Assembly: GCF_003205835.1 (NCBI RefSeq)
Contig: NZ_CP029773.1
Coordinates: forward strand, 2,202,501-2,266,500
Direction: 5' to 3'
Length of the DNA: 64,000 bases
From: Stenotrophomonas maltophilia
GTDB lineage: Bacteria; Pseudomonadota; Gammaproteobacteria; Xanthomonadales; Xanthomonadaceae
The position numbers were made by a program, and so were the translations under genes. This document shows, piece by piece, positions 16,717-26,615 of the stretch. The first letter of the stretch is position 1. Every line of letters starts with the position of its first letter. The notes beneath the pieces are model-generated. The model saw only the letters and a program-made list of their open reading frames with translations. It did no database searches and had not been told where the DNA came from.

Positions 16717-17919
16717 TCAGCGCAGCAGGCTGAGCACGCCCTGCGGCACCTGGTTGGCCTGGGCCAGCATGGCCGTACCGGCCTGCTGCAGGATCTGGGT
16801 GCGGGTCAGCTCCGCGGTTTCCTTGGCGAAATCGGTATCCTTGATGCGACTACGCGATGCCGACAGGTTTTCCGTCGAGGTCTGCAGGTTGGCAACGACC
16901 GAGGTGAAGCGGTTCTGCACCGCACCGAGGTCCGCACGGGTGCTGTTGATCGACTGCAGAGCGTTATCGACGATTTCCAGGGCCTTCTGGGCACCGGCCA
17001 CGTCGGTGATCTTGACGTCCTTGAGCGTTGAGGCGGTGGCGCCAGCGGCAATGTTGGTGGTGGTCGCTACCGAGGTGCCACCGCCGGTGACAGCAAGTGC
17101 AGTGATGTCCGCAGCGGTCAGGTCTGCCTTAACCGAAGTCAGCTTGATCACGCCGGGCGTTGCAACGGGCGGCGTGGCGCCGTTGTCAGCCTGCGAAGCA
17201 TAGACGCCGGTTTCGCCCATCTTCGAATTGATGGCGGCGACCGTAGCGTTCATTGCGTTCGCGACGGTGGCAGCTGCGTCAGCTCCTTGGTCGTACTTGA
17301 TCGTACCGAGCGAAACATCGCCGATCTTCATCCCAGTGATTTCACCAGAGGTAAGAGCGGTGGCAGCTCCCATGGTCAACGTGCCGTTCTGGGCGAAGGT
17401 CGAAGAGCCAATCGAATCGGACTGAGCGTTGGTGATCTTGTCGATGGCGATGGCTTGGCCGGCGTTGGCACCGACCTGGAACAGCTGGCTGGAGAACGAA
17501 CCGTCCAGCAGCTTGGTGCCGTTGAACTCGGACTGCTTGGCGACGCGATCAATTTCACTGACCAGCTGGTCGACTTCCGACTGGAGAGCCTTGCGGTCAC
17601 TGGCGGAGTTGGTGGCGTTTGCCGACTGCACCGACAGCTCGCGGATACGCTGCAGGTTGTTGCCGATCTCGGTCAGCGAACCTTCGGCGACCTGGGCCAG
17701 CGAAATGCCGTCGTTGGCATTGCGGATGGCGACGTCGGTACCGCGGATCTGCGTGCCGAAGCGCTCGGAGATCGCCAGACCGGCGGCGTCGTCCTTGGCG
17801 CTGTTGATGCGCGAACCGGAGGACAGGCGCTGGATGGTGGTGGCCAGCGAGCTGCCGCTGGTGCTCAGGTTACGCTGAGCATTCAACGACATCGTGTTGG
17901 TGTTGATGACTTGTGCCAT
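16717..17919 (-). CDS. fliC: Flagellin, second of three tandem copies
   Basis: 400 aa. It has the same conserved ends as its neighbours and a different centre (about residues 170-310, Ala/Thr/Gly-rich). Flagellin is exported unfolded with FliS and polymerises under the FliD cap. It starts 72 bases after the first copy, with GGAG just before the ATG. The gap contains only a hairpin and a poor sigma-28-like sequence. The three copies probably arose by tandem duplication, and their near-identical ends suggest ongoing gene conversion. Confidence 0.96.
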   Translation of the reverse strand: MAQVINTNTMSLNAQRNLSTSGSSLATTIQRLSSGSRINSAKDDAAGLAISERFGTQIRGTDVAIRNANDGISLAQVAEGSLTEIGNNLQRIRELSVQSANATNSASDRKALQSEVDQLVSEIDRVAKQSEFNGTKLLDGSFSSQLFQVGANAGQAIAIDKITNAQSDSIGSSTFAQNGTLTMGAATALTSGEITGMKIGDVSLGTIKYDQGADAAATVANAMNATVAAINSKMGETGVYASQADNGATPPVATPGVIKLTSVKADLTAADITALAVTGGGTSVATTTNIAAGATASTLKDVKITDVAGAQKALEIVDNALQSINSTRADLGAVQNRFTSVVANLQTSTENLSASRSRIKDTDFAKETAELTRTQILQQAGTAMLAQANQVPQGVLSLLR

Positions 17920-17960
17920 GAGGAGAGGTCCTTGAGCGGTTGCACGTGAGTTGGGTTAGA

Positions 17961-17984
17961 CGCCCCCGACGTGCCCCGGGGGCG
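17961..17984 (-). terminator. Hairpin between first and second flagellin genes
   Basis: CGCCCCC and GGGGGCG pair around a 10-base loop just past the first flagellin stop. There is no U tract, so partial termination or 3'-end protection is possible. Confidence 0.5.
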
Positions 17985-17991
17985 GCTCATG

Positions 17992-19218
17992 TCAGCGCTG
18001 CAACAGGCTGAGCACGTTCTGCGGTACTTGGTTTGCCTGGGCCAGCATGGCCGTACCGGCCTGCTGCAGGATCTGGGTGCGGGTCAGTTCGGCGGTTTCC
18101 TTGGCGAAGTCGGTATCGCGGATGCGGCTGCGCGAGGCCGACAGGTTCTCCGAGGAGGTCTGCAGGTTGGCCACCACCGAGGTGAAGCGGTTTTGGATCG
18201 CGCCGAGGTCGGCGCGGACGCTATTGACCGACTCAAGAGCCTTATCGACGATCGAGAGCGCCTGCTGGGCACCCTCAACGGTGCTCACATTGAGGTCTTC
18301 GACGTGGCGTGCGGTTGCGCCGGTCAGCGTGCCACCTGTGCCGGCTGCAACCTGCTGAAGGCCGATGTTGGCAAAGTTCGCGTCCACTGTAGTTGCGCCG
18401 GTGGTCGGGGTGGCGCTGACCGACAGGGCAAAGGTCTGGCCAGCCGCCGCCGAGTGCAGCGAGAGCTTGCCGGCGTCCAGCTTCGCCATTACGCCGGTTT
18501 CACCCAGGCGGCTGTTGACTACAGCAGCCGTGGCGGCGGTGATGGATTCGCCTGCCTTCACGGTGAAGTCGGGAACCTTGATCGTGGTGGCGGCAGCCGC
18601 GCCGGGCGGGGTGATGTCGATCTGCAGGCCGGAGAAGGTCGTATCGGCCGTGGCCTTGTCGGCCCCGATGGCCTGGGTGTTGTAGACGTTGGCAAAGGTT
18701 GCCGCGCCCAGTGTGTCTGCCTTGGCATCGACCACGCTGTTGATCGCAATGGCCTGGCCTGCATTGGCGCCGACCTGGAACAGCTGGCTGGTGAACGAGC
18801 CGTCCAGCAGCTTGGTGCCGTTGAAGTCGCTCTGCTTGGCGACGCGGTCCACTTCGGAGATCAGCTGGGTCACTTCGGCCTGCAGGGCCTTGCGGTCGCT
18901 GCTGGAATTGGTGGCATTGGAGGCCTGCACGGCCAGTTCGCGGATACGCTGCAGGTTGTTGCCGACTTCGCTCAGCGAACCTTCGGCGACCTGGGCCAGT
19001 GAGATACCGTCGTTGGCGTTGCGGATGGCCACGTCCAGGCCGCGGATCTGGGTGCTGAAGCGCTCCGAGATCGCCAGGCCGGCGGCGTCGTCCTTCGCGC
19101 TGTTGATGCGCAGACCGGACGAGAGGCGCTGGATGGTGGTGGCCAGAGAGTTGCCGCTGGTGCTCAGGTTGCGCTGAGCGTTGAGCGACATCGTATTGGT
19201 GTTGATTACCTGTGCCAT
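17992..19218 (-). CDS. fliC: Flagellin, first of three tandem copies
   Basis: 408 aa from the ATG at 19218 (AGGAGA 8 bases upstream; MAQVINTNTM start). It is more diverged than the other two: NSLATTIQRLSSGLRINS and RFSTQIRGLDVAIRN at the N-terminus, and an end reading QVPQNVLSLLQR. It alone has a textbook sigma-28 promoter, about 95-120 bases upstream, so it is likely the main FliA-driven flagellin and may drive the whole trio. An in-frame upstream extension of 30 residues is rejected because it lies in the leader. Confidence 0.96.
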   Translation of the reverse strand: MAQVINTNTMSLNAQRNLSTSGNSLATTIQRLSSGLRINSAKDDAAGLAISERFSTQIRGLDVAIRNANDGISLAQVAEGSLSEVGNNLQRIRELAVQASNATNSSSDRKALQAEVTQLISEVDRVAKQSDFNGTKLLDGSFTSQLFQVGANAGQAIAINSVVDAKADTLGAATFANVYNTQAIGADKATADTTFSGLQIDITPPGAAAATTIKVPDFTVKAGESITAATAAVVNSRLGETGVMAKLDAGKLSLHSAAAGQTFALSVSATPTTGATTVDANFANIGLQQVAAGTGGTLTGATARHVEDLNVSTVEGAQQALSIVDKALESVNSVRADLGAIQNRFTSVVANLQTSSENLSASRSRIRDTDFAKETAELTRTQILQQAGTAMLAQANQVPQNVLSLLQR

Positions 19219-19312
19219 GGGGTCGTCTCCTCTTATATGGAACCCGTTGGTGAATGAAACGAAGCGCCGCCTGTTTTTTTGTGTGGCTGTGTGCTTCGTT
19301 GTTGCCAAATGA

Positions 19313-19339
19313 ATAACGGCGCTTTGTCAACAACCTTTA
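19313..19339 (-). promoter_or_regulatory. Sigma-28 promoter of the flagellin genes
   Basis: Minus-strand TAAAGGTT, an exact 11-base spacer, then GCCGTTAT, against the consensus TAAAGTTT-N11-GCCGATAA. It is located upstream of the first fliC with a leader of about 90 bases. Confidence 0.88.
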
Positions 19340-19630
19340 GCCGTGAATTCCGTTGGAGGCGTAATTCGTTGCCGGATGCTGTTTTCCCGGGGTTTTCCAG
19401 CCCTGGAGAGGCGTGAAGGCGACCCCGGAGGGGGCGGCTGGGCAAGCCCAGCCAGCGCTGATGAAGGTATCGGCGGGGGCCAGCCGGGCTTGATGGGCAA
19501 TCACGGAAAATCCACCGAAGACGGGCTGGCGGGCTGTTGGCCTGGCGTGCTCCGCGGCAACGGACCGCAGAAACGAAAAAGGCCGCGATGCAGGGCATCG
19601 CGGCCTTTCAGGGGTGACGCAGGAGATGCG
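19340..19630. other. Gene-free gap between fliC promoter and flgL
   Basis: About 290 bases. I see only a GGCTGGGCAAGCCCAGCC hairpin (19437-19454) and the flgL terminator near the right end; no gene is supported. Confidence 0.55.
19578..19608 (-). terminator. Terminator of the flgB-flgL gene run
   Basis: AAAGGCCGCGATG and CATCGCGGCCTTT form a 13-bp stem around CAGGG, 23 bases past the flgL stop. A-rich and T-rich edges allow it to work on both strands. Confidence 0.85.
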
Positions 19631-20833
19631 TCAGCGGATCTTGTTGAACAACGACATCGACTGCATCTGCGAGAAGATCGTCTGTGCGGCCTGCAGCGCG
19701 GTACTCTGCAGCTGGTACTGGCTCAGCGCATCGGCATAGTCCAGGTCGCGCATCTGCGACAGCGTGGTCTTCAGGGTCACACTGTTGGCTTCACGCATGT
19801 CGGCGGCATTGTCCAGCGCTTTCAACTGTGCGCCACCGGCTGCACGCGAGTCGATCATCCGCTCCGACGCCCGCGCCACGTCGCGCAGCGCGCTCTGCAG
19901 CTCGTTCTGCTGTGCGCTCATCTTCGCGGTCGTACCGGTGTCGGCGTCCAGCGCGGTGATCAGCTTGTCCATGGTGTCGAAGATGTCGCGGCTGCTCGCC
20001 GGCTTCACGTTGAAGCTGTCGCCTGCGGCAGGCGCACCGGTGATCTGCAGGCGTACGCCGTTCACTTCCAGATCATCACCGGCCTTGTAGGTGCCGGTGC
20101 CGGTCACATTGCCGGCACCATCCAGCACTTCGTATTGGTTGGCGGCGGTGAAGCGGACGCTGAAGCTCTGGCCGTTCCAACTGTCGCTGCCATCGCGAGT
20201 GATGTTGGTCAGCACGCCATTGCCGGTATTTCCCGCTGCGGCACCGCCGTCAACGAAGCCATCGCCGGTGGGGATGCGCATGAAGATCTCGCTGCCGGGC
20301 AGGGCATCGCGGACGTAGGTATCGGGGCCGACCTCGATCTGGCGCTGTGTCTGGTCACCACGGTAGACCACCTTGCCGTTGATCTTGGCGAACGGCGGGT
20401 CACCATCGTTGGTACCGCCGAACACATAGCGGCCCGTGCCGTCCTCGGCGTTGGCCAGCGACAGCAGGCCGTCGCGGATCTGGTTCAGCTCGGTGATCAG
20501 CGTCTTCTTGTCCGCCGCGCTCAACGCGGGGTTGCTGGCCTGGATGGTCAGGTCGTTGACCCGCCCCATCAGGTCGTTGACCTGTGCCAGGGTATTTTCC
20601 TGCACGCCCAGCCGGTTCTGCACGTTGCCGGCGTTGAGTTTCATGCGGTCCAGTGCGGCCAGGCTGCGGTCCAGTCCGACCGCTGCGCCTGCGCCGACCG
20701 GATCGTCCTTTGCGGTGACGATCTTGCTGCCGGTGGCGATCTGCTGCTCCAGGTGGCTGAGCTTGGCCTGCTTGGCCATCATCAGCGACACCGACTGGTT
20801 GTACATCATGCTGGTGGAGATGCGGCTGCTCAT
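19631..20833 (-). CDS. flgL: Flagellar hook-filament junction protein FlgL (HAP3)
   Basis: 400 aa. FlgL sits with FlgK between hook and filament. The N-terminus MSSRISTSMMYNQSVSLMMAKQAKLSHLEQQIATG and the flagellin-like C-terminal helix (RDLDYADALSQYQLQSTALQ) are typical. At 400 residues it is longer than the enteric protein (about 317), with the extra sequence in the central domain. The start overlaps the flgK stop (ATGA), and it is the last gene before the terminator. Confidence 0.96.
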   Translation of the reverse strand: MSSRISTSMMYNQSVSLMMAKQAKLSHLEQQIATGSKIVTAKDDPVGAGAAVGLDRSLAALDRMKLNAGNVQNRLGVQENTLAQVNDLMGRVNDLTIQASNPALSAADKKTLITELNQIRDGLLSLANAEDGTGRYVFGGTNDGDPPFAKINGKVVYRGDQTQRQIEVGPDTYVRDALPGSEIFMRIPTGDGFVDGGAAAGNTGNGVLTNITRDGSDSWNGQSFSVRFTAANQYEVLDGAGNVTGTGTYKAGDDLEVNGVRLQITGAPAAGDSFNVKPASSRDIFDTMDKLITALDADTGTTAKMSAQQNELQSALRDVARASERMIDSRAAGGAQLKALDNAADMREANSVTLKTTLSQMRDLDYADALSQYQLQSTALQAAQTIFSQMQSMSLFNKIR

Positions 20834-22710
20834 CGGCGGACGGCTCCCAGGATGGTCTGGAACATGCTGTCGGCGGTGGAGATCAGCTGCGAGGCCGCCT
20901 GGTAGGCCTGTTGCAGACGCAGCATGTCGGCGGCCTCCTCGTCCAGGTTGACGCCGGACACTTCATCGCGCGCTTCCTGCGCCTTGTCGTTGATCACCAG
21001 CTGGGCGTCCAGCGAGTACTCGGCAGAACGGGCCGCAGCACCGACCTGGGTGGTGAGGCCGCCCAGCGCGCCGTTCAGGGTCACGGTGCCGGCATTGAAA
21101 GCCTTCGCGCTTTCCACCTTGGCCAGCTTGGCGGCATTGCTGTTGTCCGAGGAGCCGGCCGGCGTCGGGGTGATGTTGAAGGTATCGCCGACCTTCGGCG
21201 CGCCGTCCAGCACGAAGCTCCAGCCGTTGGCGCTGATGGTCTGGCCGGGGGTGTAGGTCTGCGGCGGGCCACCATCGATGGTGTAGGTGGTGGCCGAGGT
21301 GAACACGATGGCCGCCGGATTGCGCAGGTTGGCGTTGCTCGCATCGGTCACGGTCACGCCGCTCAACTTGCCGGTACCGGTGTTGGCCGTCGCGGCCGCG
21401 CCTTTGACCGCAGCCGCGGCGGCAATACGCGACGGATCGGTGATGGCCATCTCCATGCTGCCGGCCACGCCTGCGGTGGGCTGCAGCAGGAAGCGGTCAT
21501 TGGCCGACGGCGTGCCGCCGACCACCAGCTTGACGCCGTTGATCATCAACGGGTCGGCAGCGGTGCCCGAACCGGTCAGCGGCACGCTGGCGCCGGTGTC
21601 AGCCCGGCTGGCCTTCCAGTTGGTGCCATCGAACTGCAGCACAACGTTCTGCGCGTCCAGCTTGCCCAGGTCGCCATATGTCGCGCTGAGGCTGGCCGTG
21701 CCGGTATTGCTGTTGTTGGCGGTGACGCGGGGGTTGCCGATGTTGAAGAAGTCGCCGCCCATCTTGCCGTACAGGTCAACACCCTGGTGGTGGGCCTGGT
21801 TGAAGGTCTCGGCCAGGCCCACGGCCAGCTTGCCCAGCTCGGCCTGGGCCGGGGTCAGCACGGTGTCGCGGAACTCCATCAGGCCACCGATCTGGCCACC
21901 GACGGCCTTCGGGTCGAGGCGGATGGTGTTGCCCTGGGTTTCCAGGGCCAGCTGCAGGCGCTCGGGCTGGTATGGGTCGGCCACGGTGGTGACCTTGGTC
22001 GCCGTGGTACCCACCACCAGCGCGTTGCCGCCGGCGGTGTAGACATTCATGATGCCGCCGTCCTGGATCACTGCCGTGCCACCTGTGTAGCCGATCAGCT
22101 GGGTGATCAGCTGGTCGCGGCGATCGAGCAGGTCAGGCGCAGCCGTGGCGATGTTGGTGCCGATGGCGCCGTTGATCTGCGCGATCTCCTGCGCCAGGCG
22201 GTTGACCTCGGTGGCACCGGCCATCAGGCCGTTGTTGACCTCGCTGTTGAGGTTGTTCAGGTGCGTGTTGAGCTGCACGAAGCGGTTGGCCAGCGCCTTG
22301 CCACCGTCAAGCATGTTCTGGCGGTCGGCCGTGCCGGAGGCATTGGAGGACAGGCCGCTGACCGAGTCGAAGAAGTTCGACCACACGCCGGCCACGTTGG
22401 TGGCGGCTTCGGAGAACAGCGAGTTGACCCGGTCGGCCATGCCGGAGAGCTGCTTCAGGCGCGCCAGTTCACCGCTGCTGTCGAGCAGGCGCGAGATCGC
22501 CAGCTGGTCGGCGGTGCGGCGGATGTCGGTGATGCGGGTGCCGTTGCCGACCGTGCCATAGCCGTAGTTCTGCGGATCAGCGGTGGCGAAGTCGACCTTC
22601 TGCCGGCTGTAGCCAGGGGTGTTGATGTTGGCGACGTTGTTGCTGGTGGTCGCCAACGCACGCTGGAAGGCGAGCAGGGCACCAGTACCGGTGGAAAGTA
22701 CGCTGGACAT
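20830..22710 (-). CDS. flgK: Flagellar hook-filament junction protein FlgK (HAP1)
   Basis: 626 aa from the ATG at 22710. The family start is MSSVLSTGTGALLAFQRALATTSNNVANINTPGYSRQ. The frame stays open upstream through flgJ, but that is a shadow. FlgK is exported after the FliK switch and makes the first junction layer on the hook. The conserved C-terminal helix (GVNLDEEAADMLRLQQAYQAASQLI) is present. The central region (about 330-540) is long and variable, as in other xanthomonads. Confidence 0.96.
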   Translation of the reverse strand: MSSVLSTGTGALLAFQRALATTSNNVANINTPGYSRQKVDFATADPQNYGYGTVGNGTRITDIRRTADQLAISRLLDSSGELARLKQLSGMADRVNSLFSEAATNVAGVWSNFFDSVSGLSSNASGTADRQNMLDGGKALANRFVQLNTHLNNLNSEVNNGLMAGATEVNRLAQEIAQINGAIGTNIATAAPDLLDRRDQLITQLIGYTGGTAVIQDGGIMNVYTAGGNALVVGTTATKVTTVADPYQPERLQLALETQGNTIRLDPKAVGGQIGGLMEFRDTVLTPAQAELGKLAVGLAETFNQAHHQGVDLYGKMGGDFFNIGNPRVTANNSNTGTASLSATYGDLGKLDAQNVVLQFDGTNWKASRADTGASVPLTGSGTAADPLMINGVKLVVGGTPSANDRFLLQPTAGVAGSMEMAITDPSRIAAAAAVKGAAATANTGTGKLSGVTVTDASNANLRNPAAIVFTSATTYTIDGGPPQTYTPGQTISANGWSFVLDGAPKVGDTFNITPTPAGSSDNSNAAKLAKVESAKAFNAGTVTLNGALGGLTTQVGAAARSAEYSLDAQLVINDKAQEARDEVSGVNLDEEAADMLRLQQAYQAASQLISTADSMFQTILGAVRR

Positions 22711-22718
22711 GGGGTTCC

Positions 22719-23918
22719 TCAACGACGAGTGATACCCAGCGCCGCGGTTGCGGTGCTGGCGAAGGTCTGGCCAAGGCGCGAGCCGGCATCGGCGACGGCG
22801 CTGACGGCGCGCTCGATGGTCGGGCCGCCGGCGATCGCGGCGATCTTGGCCGCGTAACGCGGATCGGTGGCATAGCCGGCGCGCTGCAGGCCGCGGGCGA
22901 AGCCCTGCACGTCGGTGCCGGCCTGCAGGGCCTGCTGGTAACGCGGGCTGGTCTTCAGCAGGCGCACATAGTCGGCGAAGCTCTCGGCCGGCGAACTGTA
23001 GGCGCGGAAGCTGGCGGTCTCGTTGCGGCGCACGCCATCGACATATTCGTGGGTGCCGGCCACGGCGCGCTGGCCGTTCCAGCCATTGGCCTTGATGCCG
23101 AACAGGTTGTGCGAAGTGCTGCCGTCGGCATGCTTGATGTGGCGCTTGCCCCAGCCGGTTTCCAGCGCCGCCTGGGCGACCAGGGCGCGGGCATCCACGC
23201 CCAGTTCCTTGGCTGCACTCTGCGCGTGCTGCCAGATGCTGGCAACGAAGCCTTCCGGGGTGTGCTCGCCCAGCTGGGCGACGGCGGTGCGGGTAGCCAT
23301 CGCATCGGCCGGACTGATCGCGGTGCCGCGGTTGCTGGCGGTGGCCGACCACTGGTCGCTGTTGGCGGCCCAGTCCTCGCCCTGCAGGCTGCCGATGTAC
23401 GGATCCTCGGTGCCCAACGAGCGGTGCATGCTGCTGCTCTCGCGGCCGGCGATCAGGTCCAGGGCCTGTTCCATCGGTGCGACCGCCGCCTGCGCACCGT
23501 GCTGTGCACCGGTGGCCATCTGCTGCAGCAGGCGCACGGCCTGGCTGCCGTCTTCCAGCGGCAGCGACGGTGCCGGCTTGGCCGGTGCATTGAGCTGGTA
23601 GGCACGACTGGCCTTGGCCGGGTCCACGCGGGTATCCAGCGCCGGGCCGTCCGCGGCCTGGCCGGACAGCTGCCGGCTGATCATGCCCGACAGTCCCAGG
23701 CCCTTGCCGCGGGTCATGGCCTCGGCAATCTTCTGGTCGTACATCTCGCTGAACATCTTGTTTTCGCCGGGGAACAGCGAGTCGCCGAAGCTGGCGTCAC
23801 GCATGCTCTTGACCAGCATCTGCGCGAACTGGCCTTCCAGCTGGCGCGCGACCTTGTCGATCTTGGCCGGATCGTTCTGTTGCGCCGGGTGCAGATCGAA
23901 TGCGGGAGTGATACGCAT
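22719..23918 (-). CDS. flgJ: Rod scaffold / peptidoglycan hydrolase FlgJ
   Basis: 399 aa. The N-terminal rod-capping domain (1-100, KVARQLEGQFAQMLVKSMRDAS) is joined by a linker of about 100 residues to a C-terminal glucosaminidase-type domain (about 205-380). That domain has the expected Glu motif (ALVAQAALETGWGKRH) and a SYADYVRLL-like repeat region. FlgJ opens the murein sacculus so the rod can pass through. Fusion of both domains is the standard gamma-proteobacterial form. It sits between flgI and flgK with 8- and 1-base gaps. Confidence 0.96.
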   Translation of the reverse strand: MRITPAFDLHPAQQNDPAKIDKVARQLEGQFAQMLVKSMRDASFGDSLFPGENKMFSEMYDQKIAEAMTRGKGLGLSGMISRQLSGQAADGPALDTRVDPAKASRAYQLNAPAKPAPSLPLEDGSQAVRLLQQMATGAQHGAQAAVAPMEQALDLIAGRESSSMHRSLGTEDPYIGSLQGEDWAANSDQWSATASNRGTAISPADAMATRTAVAQLGEHTPEGFVASIWQHAQSAAKELGVDARALVAQAALETGWGKRHIKHADGSTSHNLFGIKANGWNGQRAVAGTHEYVDGVRRNETASFRAYSSPAESFADYVRLLKTSPRYQQALQAGTDVQGFARGLQRAGYATDPRYAAKIAAIAGGPTIERAVSAVADAGSRLGQTFASTATAALGITRR

Positions 23919-23919
23919 A

Positions 23920-25056
23920 TCAGATCACCTCGAGCTCGGCACTCAGTGCGCCGGCCTGCTTCAGGGCTTCCAGGATCGCGATGAGATCGCCTGGTGCTGC
24001 GCCCACGGCGTTCACCGCGTGCACGATCTCGTCCAGGGTGGTGCCGCCGCTGAACTTGAACATGCGGCTGCCGTCGTTGGTGGCGGTGATGGTCGACTGC
24101 GGGCTGGCCACGGTGCGGCCGCCGGACAGCGCATTGGGCTGGCTGACGTTGGTGTTTTCCTGGATGGTCACGGTCAGCGAACCATGCGAGATCGCCGCAG
24201 GTCCCACGCGCACCTGTTGGCCGATGACCACGGTGCCGGTACGCGAATTGACCACCACCTTGGCCGGGGCGCTGCCGGGGGTCAGTTCCAGGTTCTCGAT
24301 TCGCGCCAGCAGGCCGATGCGTGCGCCCGGATCGGTCGGCGCGGTAACCGCTACGGTCACGCCGTCGACCGCACGCGCGGCACCTTCGCCGAAGGCGTTG
24401 TTGAGCGCGGCAACCATGCGCGAGACCGTGGTGAAGTCGTTGTTGTGCAGGTTCAGGGTGATGTCGCCGCCGTTGGCCAGCGGGTCGGGCAGGGCGCGTT
24501 CAACGGTGGCACCGTTGGGAATGCGGCCGACGCTGGGCACGTTCACCGAGACACGGGAACCGTCTTTGCCCTGCGCACCAAAGCCGCCGACGATCAGGTT
24601 GCCTTGGGCGATGGCATAGATCTGGCCGTCAGCACCGCGCAGCGGCGCCATCAGCAGCGAACCGCCCCGCAGCGAGACCGCGTTGCCGATCGAGGACACG
24701 GTGATGTCGATCGGCTGGCCCGGCTTGGCGAACGGCGGCAGTTCGGCGTGGATCGCCACGGCGGCCACGTTCTTCAGCTGCGGGTTGACGTTCGGCGGCA
24801 CGTTGACGCCCAGTTCGCCGAGCAGGTTCTTCAGGCTCTGCACGGTGAAGGGTGCCTGGCTGGTGCGGTCGCCGCTGCCATCCAGGCCGACCACCAGGCC
24901 ATAACCCACCAGCGCATTGCCGCGCACGCCGCCGACCTGGGCCAGGTCCTTGATGCGCTCGGCGCTGGCCGGGGCAGCCACGACCAGCAGCATCAGCGCG
25001 ACGAACGACGCCATGCGTCGCTGCCAGGAAGAAGAGGAGAAGAGTTTCATGGCCAT
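23920..25056 (-). CDS. flgI: Flagellar P-ring protein FlgI
   Basis: 378 aa. It has a Sec signal peptide (hydrophobic core [17 protein letters not shown], cleaved near residue 31). The mature protein forms the P ring in the peptidoglycan layer around the rod. Family segments [30 protein letters not shown] and the C-terminal [18 protein letters not shown] are clear. Two ATGs, 25056 and 25050, are possible and neither has a strong Shine-Dalgarno; coupling to the flgH stop 2 bases away probably drives initiation. Confidence 0.97.
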   Translation of the reverse strand: MAMKLFSSSSWQRRMASFVALMLLVVAAPASAERIKDLAQVGGVRGNALVGYGLVVGLDGSGDRTSQAPFTVQSLKNLLGELGVNVPPNVNPQLKNVAAVAIHAELPPFAKPGQPIDITVSSIGNAVSLRGGSLLMAPLRGADGQIYAIAQGNLIVGGFGAQGKDGSRVSVNVPSVGRIPNGATVERALPDPLANGGDITLNLHNNDFTTVSRMVAALNNAFGEGAARAVDGVTVAVTAPTDPGARIGLLARIENLELTPGSAPAKVVVNSRTGTVVIGQQVRVGPAAISHGSLTVTIQENTNVSQPNALSGGRTVASPQSTITATNDGSRMFKFSGGTTLDEIVHAVNAVGAAPGDLIAILEALKQAGALSAELEVI

Positions 25057-25058
25057 AC

Positions 25059-25751
25059 TCAGAACGGCGTCAGGCCGGAGTTGAAGAAGCGGCTCAGCCA
25101 GCCCATCGCGTTGGACTGCGCGACGGGACCGCGGCCGCCGTAGACGATGCGGGCCTCGGCCACGCGGCTGGACGGAATGGTGTTGTCCTGGCTGATGTCG
25201 CCCGGGCGCACGATGCCCTGCACCTGTACCAGTTCATCGCCCTGGTTGAGCCGCAGGTTCTTCTGCCCCTGCACCACCAGGTTGCCGTTGGGCAGGCGTT
25301 GGACCACGGTGACGGTGACGCTGCCCTGCAGGCGGTTGCTCTGCGCGCTGTTGCCCTTGCCGGTGAAGTCACGCGCGCCCTTGGCCGTGGCACTCAGGAT
25401 GTCCTTGCCGCCGAGGGTGACTGGAGCACCGAGAATGGACGGCGTACCCAGGCTCAGGTTCGATTCCTTGTTGGTGGCCGTGTTGGCACTGGTCTGCGCG
25501 GTGGTGTTTTCCAGCAGGGTGATGGTCAACAGGTCGCCAACATCGCGCGCGCGCCGGTCCGAATACAGCTGCAGGGTCGGGCCGGCAGCGTAGATCGCAC
25601 CGGCGGTCGGCGGTGCCTGCGGCGGCATGATCGGCTGGATCGGTGCCATCGTCGGGTAGGGGCGCACGTCGCCCGCGATCACGCAGCCACCGAGCAGGGC
25701 GGCCACGGCGCAGGCGAGGGCGGTGCGGGCGAAGTTGGAAATGGGCGACAT
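25059..25751 (-). CDS. flgH: Flagellar L-ring lipoprotein FlgH
   Basis: 230 aa. The lipobox LLGGC places the lipidated Cys at residue 22. FlgH forms the outer-membrane L ring. Conserved parts are [25 protein letters not shown] and [30 protein letters not shown]. It lies between flgG and flgI in the standard order, with a 22-base gap after flgG. Confidence 0.97.
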   Translation of the reverse strand: MSPISNFARTALACAVAALLGGCVIAGDVRPYPTMAPIQPIMPPQAPPTAGAIYAAGPTLQLYSDRRARDVGDLLTITLLENTTAQTSANTATNKESNLSLGTPSILGAPVTLGGKDILSATAKGARDFTGKGNSAQSNRLQGSVTVTVVQRLPNGNLVVQGQKNLRLNQGDELVQVQGIVRPGDISQDNTIPSSRVAEARIVYGGRGPVAQSNAMGWLSRFFNSGLTPF

Positions 25752-25773
25752 GGCGGTTTCCCGGTTTGGCCGG

Positions 25774-26559
25774 TCAGAGCTTGTTGTTGAGATAACCGAG
25801 CATCGAGTCGGTGGTGGAGATCGCCTTGGCGTTCATCTCGTAGGCGCGCTGGGTTTCGATCATCGACACCAGCTCTTCCACCACGTTGACGTTGCTGCCT
25901 TCCAGCGCGCCCTGCACCACAGTGCCGAGGCCGTTGAGGCCGGGGTTGCCGTTCTGTGCCGGGCCGGACGCAGTGGTCTCCAGGAACAGGTTCTCGCCAC
26001 GTGCCTGCAGGCCTGCGGGATTGACGAAGTCGGTCAGGGTCAGTGCGCCGACTTCCACCGAGGCGGCGCCGTCGGCCATCTTCACGCTGATGGTGCCATC
26101 GGTGCCGATGGTCACCGACTGCGCGCCTTCGGGAATCTGGATGCCCGGCTGCACCGGGTAGCCGCTGTTGGTGACCAACTCGCTGTCCTGATTGATCTTG
26201 AACGAGCCATCACGGGTGTAGGCCGAGCTGCCATCAGGCATCTGAACTTCGAAGAAGCCGCGGCCATTGACCATCACGTCCAGGGCGCGGCCGGTCTGCT
26301 GCTGGCCACCCTGTTCAAAGTTCTTGGCGGTGGCGACCACGCGCACGCCGGTACCCAGCTGCAGGCCGGTGGGCAGCTGCGTCTGCGCCGACGAGGAGCC
26401 GCCGGGCTGGCGCACCTGCTGGTACAGCAGGTCTTCAAAACTGGCACGGTCCTGCTTGAAGCCGGTGGTGTTGGTGTTGGCGAGGTTGTTGGAAACCACC
26501 GACATGCGCATCTGCTGCGCATCCAGTCCGGTTTTCGCGATCCACAATGCCTGGTTCAT
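25774..26559 (-). CDS. flgG: Distal rod protein FlgG
   Basis: 261 aa, the normal length. N-terminal MNQALWIAKTGLDAQQMRMSVVSNNLANTNTTGFKQDRA and C-terminal VNVVEELVSMIETQRAYEMNAK are the paired helices that build the rod. It begins a sub-block (flgG-H-I-J-K-L) with its own sigma-54 promoter about 60-70 bases upstream, so these genes need not rely on read-through from flgB. Confidence 0.98.
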   Translation of the reverse strand: MNQALWIAKTGLDAQQMRMSVVSNNLANTNTTGFKQDRASFEDLLYQQVRQPGGSSSAQTQLPTGLQLGTGVRVVATAKNFEQGGQQQTGRALDVMVNGRGFFEVQMPDGSSAYTRDGSFKINQDSELVTNSGYPVQPGIQIPEGAQSVTIGTDGTISVKMADGAASVEVGALTLTDFVNPAGLQARGENLFLETTASGPAQNGNPGLNGLGTVVQGALEGSNVNVVEELVSMIETQRAYEMNAKAISTTDSMLGYLNNKL

Positions 26560-26615
26560 CTTCGATGTCCTGTCTGCTGAAGCCGGCCGCGTGGTGCGGC
26601 CCTTGTATGCGGGTG

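Noticed and set aside
22711..23352. N-terminal extension of FlgK
   Set aside because: It lies inside flgJ in another frame; MSSVLSTGTGALLAF is the family start.
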